A DNA stretch of 64,000 nt from positions 13,354-77,353 of the forward strand of contig JAENZE010000016.1 of the NCBI GenBank assembly GCA_016841425.1, read 5' to 3'. This DNA comes from Syntrophomonas sp. (lineage in GTDB: Bacteria > Bacillota > Syntrophomonadia > Syntrophomonadales > Syntrophomonadaceae). Made by a program: the position numbers and the translations under genes. Under the pieces are notes generated by a model. It was not told the origin of the DNA, did no database searches, and saw only the letters and a list, made by a program, of their open reading frames with translations. Shown piece after piece: positions 62,440 to 64,000 of the stretch (within the stretch, counting starts at the first letter, position 1; the number at the start of each line of letters is the position of its first letter).

Positions 62440-62484
62440 ATGTATTCGATTTTTCAAGTCCTTGTTAATATTTCTGAAAAATAG
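62440..62484 (+). other. 14-codon frame with strong ribosome site upstream of degV-like gene
   Basis: GGGGGAGGT lies 5 bases before ATG 62440; the frame MYSIFQVLVNISEK ends at TAG 62482-62484, 60 bp before the DegV start. Such a strong site before a tiny frame could mark a leader peptide or a relic. No family assignment. Confidence 0.35.
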
Positions 62485-62544
62485 TACAATGCACTATATT
62501 ACATGATCTACTGGGAAAGGGGATCTGGGCGAGGAGGAGTTTAT

Positions 62545-63396
62545 ATGGCTAATATTAGATTGTATGCAGACAACTGCTGTGATCTGGATCAGGATGTCCT
62601 GAACCAGCTGGAAATAACCTCAATTGCTCTAAAAGTAAACATCAAGGATAAAAGTTATCGAGATAGAGTAGATCTGCTTCCGGGAGAATTCTATGAATTA
62701 ATAAAGGAACCAGGAATTATGCCTACTACCTCACAGGTTAATCCAACAGAGTTTGAAGAAGAATTCAAAACGTTACTGGATGAAGGCGATAATGAAATAA
62801 TATATGTTGCATTTTCTTCCGGGCTAAGCGGCACCTATCAATCGGCATGCATTGCTCGTGATATGCTGAATCCGGAACGTATCACCGTAATAGACTCAAA
62901 AAGTGCCTCACTGGGATATGGGTTGACATTAATGAGAGCAGCCCGAGCCATAGCAGCAGGTTTGAGCAAAGACCAGGTTATCGAAGAGATAATGGATAAT
63001 ATTGATAGAATGGAGCACGTTTTTATTGTCGGTGATTTTGAAATGCTTAAAAGAGGGGGCCGGGTCAGCTCTGCATCGGCATTTATAGGTTCGCTTTTAA
63101 ATATCAAGGTAATAGCTGAAATTAAGGATGGGAAAATTCATCCGGCTGAAAAGGTGAAGGGCTTGAAAAAGGCCAAAAAGAGGCTCCTGGAAATAATGGC
63201 CGAGCGGGGTGACAACTTGCCCGAGCAGGTCATTGGAGTTGCCCATTCCAATGATTACGAAGGAGCTCTTGTGATTAAAGATATGATAGCTGAAAAATTT
63301 GGCTGTCAGAATTTTGTCATAACAGAAATTGGTGCAGTTATCGGCGCCCATGTTGGAGCTGGCACCTATCCGGTATTTTTCCTAAGAAAAAAATGA
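62545..63396 (+). CDS. DegV family fatty-acid-binding protein
   Basis: ATG 62545 follows GAGGAGGAG; an in-frame ATG 62503 lacks a site. The 283-residue protein has MANIRLYADNCCDLD, PTTSQVNPTEFEEEF, IYVAFSSGLSGTYQSA and IVGDFEMLKRGGRVS, the DegV/FakB hallmarks. FakB proteins present fatty acids to the kinase FakA for phosphorylation. FakA is not in the window. A terminator follows at 63422. Confidence 0.93.
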   Translation: MANIRLYADNCCDLDQDVLNQLEITSIALKVNIKDKSYRDRVDLLPGEFYELIKEPGIMPTTSQVNPTEFEEEFKTLLDEGDNEIIYVAFSSGLSGTYQSACIARDMLNPERITVIDSKSASLGYGLTLMRAARAIAAGLSKDQVIEEIMDNIDRMEHVFIVGDFEMLKRGGRVSSASAFIGSLLNIKVIAEIKDGKIHPAEKVKGLKKAKKRLLEIMAERGDNLPEQVIGVAHSNDYEGALVIKDMIAEKFGCQNFVITEIGAVIGAHVGAGTYPVFFLRKK

Positions 63397-63421
63397 GCAA
63401 GAGCATAGGATGTTTCTTGAA

Positions 63422-63457
63422 GGCTCAACCATCGTTTTGCGATAGTTGAGCCTTTTT
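63422..63457 (+). terminator. Intrinsic terminator of the degV-like gene
   Basis: GGCTCAAC (63422-63429) pairs with GTTGAGCC (63445-63452), extended by ATCG/CGAT, followed by TTTTT. Confidence 0.92.
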
Positions 63458-63461
63458 AAAC

Positions 63462-63525
63462 GGTCTGGGCCGTGTCCCCTGGCCATGTGTCAAGTGTGTC
63501 ACAAGAACCTTCCCTATGACACACT
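63462..63525. repeat. Degenerate GGGGACG-family element
   Basis: GGTCTGGGCCGTGTCCCCTGGCC is followed by GTGTGTCACAAG and CTATGACACAC, giving partial self-complementarity and the GTCCCC half-motif. It lies between the terminator of the degV-like gene and the convergent glycosyltransferase. Confidence 0.45.
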
Positions 63526-63529
63526 AAAC

Positions 63530-64000
63530 TTAGTGAAGCAGTAATATTTCTTCATATAGCTGGACATATTCCTCGATCATCCTATCCCAGCTAAACCTGC
63601 TCTCTGCCCAGTAACGGCAGTAGCTGCGATCTAGAGATAACACCTGAGGCAAAACACTGCATGCCTCTTCTAGATCACTGACCAGAAAGCCACTTTTCCC
63701 CTCATCAACCACTTCTGGCATAGAACCCTTATTAAAAGCTATAACTGGAGTTCCGCAGGCCATGGCTTCTACCACACTGAGACCAAAGGGTTCATGAAAA
63801 TGGATAGGGTGGATCAAAGCCAGGGCATTACCCATTAACTGGTTACGTTGAGCGGGGTCGGCCACCCCAAAGTAAATGATATTCTCCCCGTCAATAAATG
63901 GTGCAACCCGGGTATTATAGTAGTCCCGGTCTTGGATTATCCCTGCTATTATCAGCTTAATACCTGAGCGTTTGGATATTTCCACCGCTTCTGCGGTACC
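63530..64000 (-). CDS. GT4-type glycosyltransferase, 5' end beyond window
   Basis: The frame is open to the window edge (GTAEAVEISKRSG at its visible start), so the gene continues past 64000. The visible 156 residues are the C-terminal nucleotide-sugar domain of a family 4 glycosyltransferase: KLIIAGIIQDRDY, PIHFHEPFGLSVVEAMACGT (acidic E-x7-E motif) and GSMPEVVDEGKSGFLV. It differs from the transferase at 5568. Sugar and acceptor are unknown. Confidence 0.9.
   Translation of the reverse strand, partial: GTAEAVEISKRSGIKLIIAGIIQDRDYYNTRVAPFIDGENIIYFGVADPAQRNQLMGNALALIHPIHFHEPFGLSVVEAMACGTPVIAFNKGSMPEVVDEGKSGFLVSDLEEACSVLPQVLSLDRSYCRYWAESRFSWDRMIEEYVQLYEEILLLH

Overview
The window looks like chromosome of a syntrophic, strictly anaerobic Firmicute of the Syntrophomonas type. 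The main evidence is a butyrate beta-oxidation cluster (3-hydroxybutyryl-CoA dehydrogenase, crotonase, acyl-CoA dehydrogenase, two CoA-transferases) beside a PAS/sigma-54 activator. Supporting evidence is a tungstate transporter, many [4Fe-4S] proteins, spore-coat-like proteins, AGGAGG ribosome sites, frequent GTG/TTG starts and moderate GC. This assignment is inferred from gene content, not from a marker gene. No rRNA, tRNA, CRISPR array, phage or intact transposase was seen.

Layout. 1-5241: four co-directional genes of unknown function, beginning with the 3' part of an Ala-rich repeat protein and including two zinc-ribbon proteins. 5247-5536: a MITE-like GC-rich unit. 5568-8947: a glycosyltransferase/PIG-L deacetylase pair, an autoregulated XRE/membrane-protein pair and a TiaS-like protein. 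9017-13046: a decayed tautomerase, a ferredoxin-nitroreductase, and the tupABC tungstate operon behind a promoter, a probable Moco/Tuco riboswitch and an intrinsic terminator. 13266-23080: two DUF1540 proteins, a polymer-forming membrane protein, a YedK/HMCES-type protein, two copper-amine-oxidase-N-domain secreted proteins, an Fe-alcohol dehydrogenase and small unknowns. 23226-24786: a compact redox operon (TlpA lipoprotein, a 45-residue CXXC protein, a polyferredoxin membrane protein). 24890-32707: the beta-oxidation cluster with a consensus sigma-54 promoter and an upstream palindrome. 33240-34861: a QueG-like reductase and a thiol-dioxygenase-like cupin. 35292-36278: an exported protein built of near-identical 89-residue repeats. 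36682-44494: an export module (adaptor, permease, lipoprotein, ATPase, response regulator, histidine kinase, TolC-like protein, LolA-like lipoprotein). 44667-50920: an orphan NMT1-type binding protein, a radical SAM protein, a LysE exporter and an NMT1-type ABC operon ending in a metallo-beta-lactamase-fold protein. 51156-54726: two spore-coat-like proteins and two HD-GYP proteins. 54738-64000: a second adaptor/permease/ATPase export module, an MFS transporter, a CoA-disulfide-reductase-like flavoprotein, DegV and a truncated glycosyltransferase.

How it fits together. The Hbd, crotonase and acyl-CoA dehydrogenase genes plus the CoA-transferases cover activation of a short-chain acid and its oxidation to the 3-ketoacyl-CoA; a thiolase is not in the window. 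The activator gene at the end of the cluster, a -24/-12 promoter and a 24-bp perfect palindrome about 100 bp upstream of the expected start site form a coherent regulatory unit. Tungstate uptake would supply tungsto-enzymes such as formate dehydrogenases.

A recurrent feature is small intergenic palindromes of three sequence types (GGGGACG, GGTGCC/GGCACC and GGGGTCAG cores). Several touch or supply the 3' ends of genes. They look like REP-type dispersed elements.
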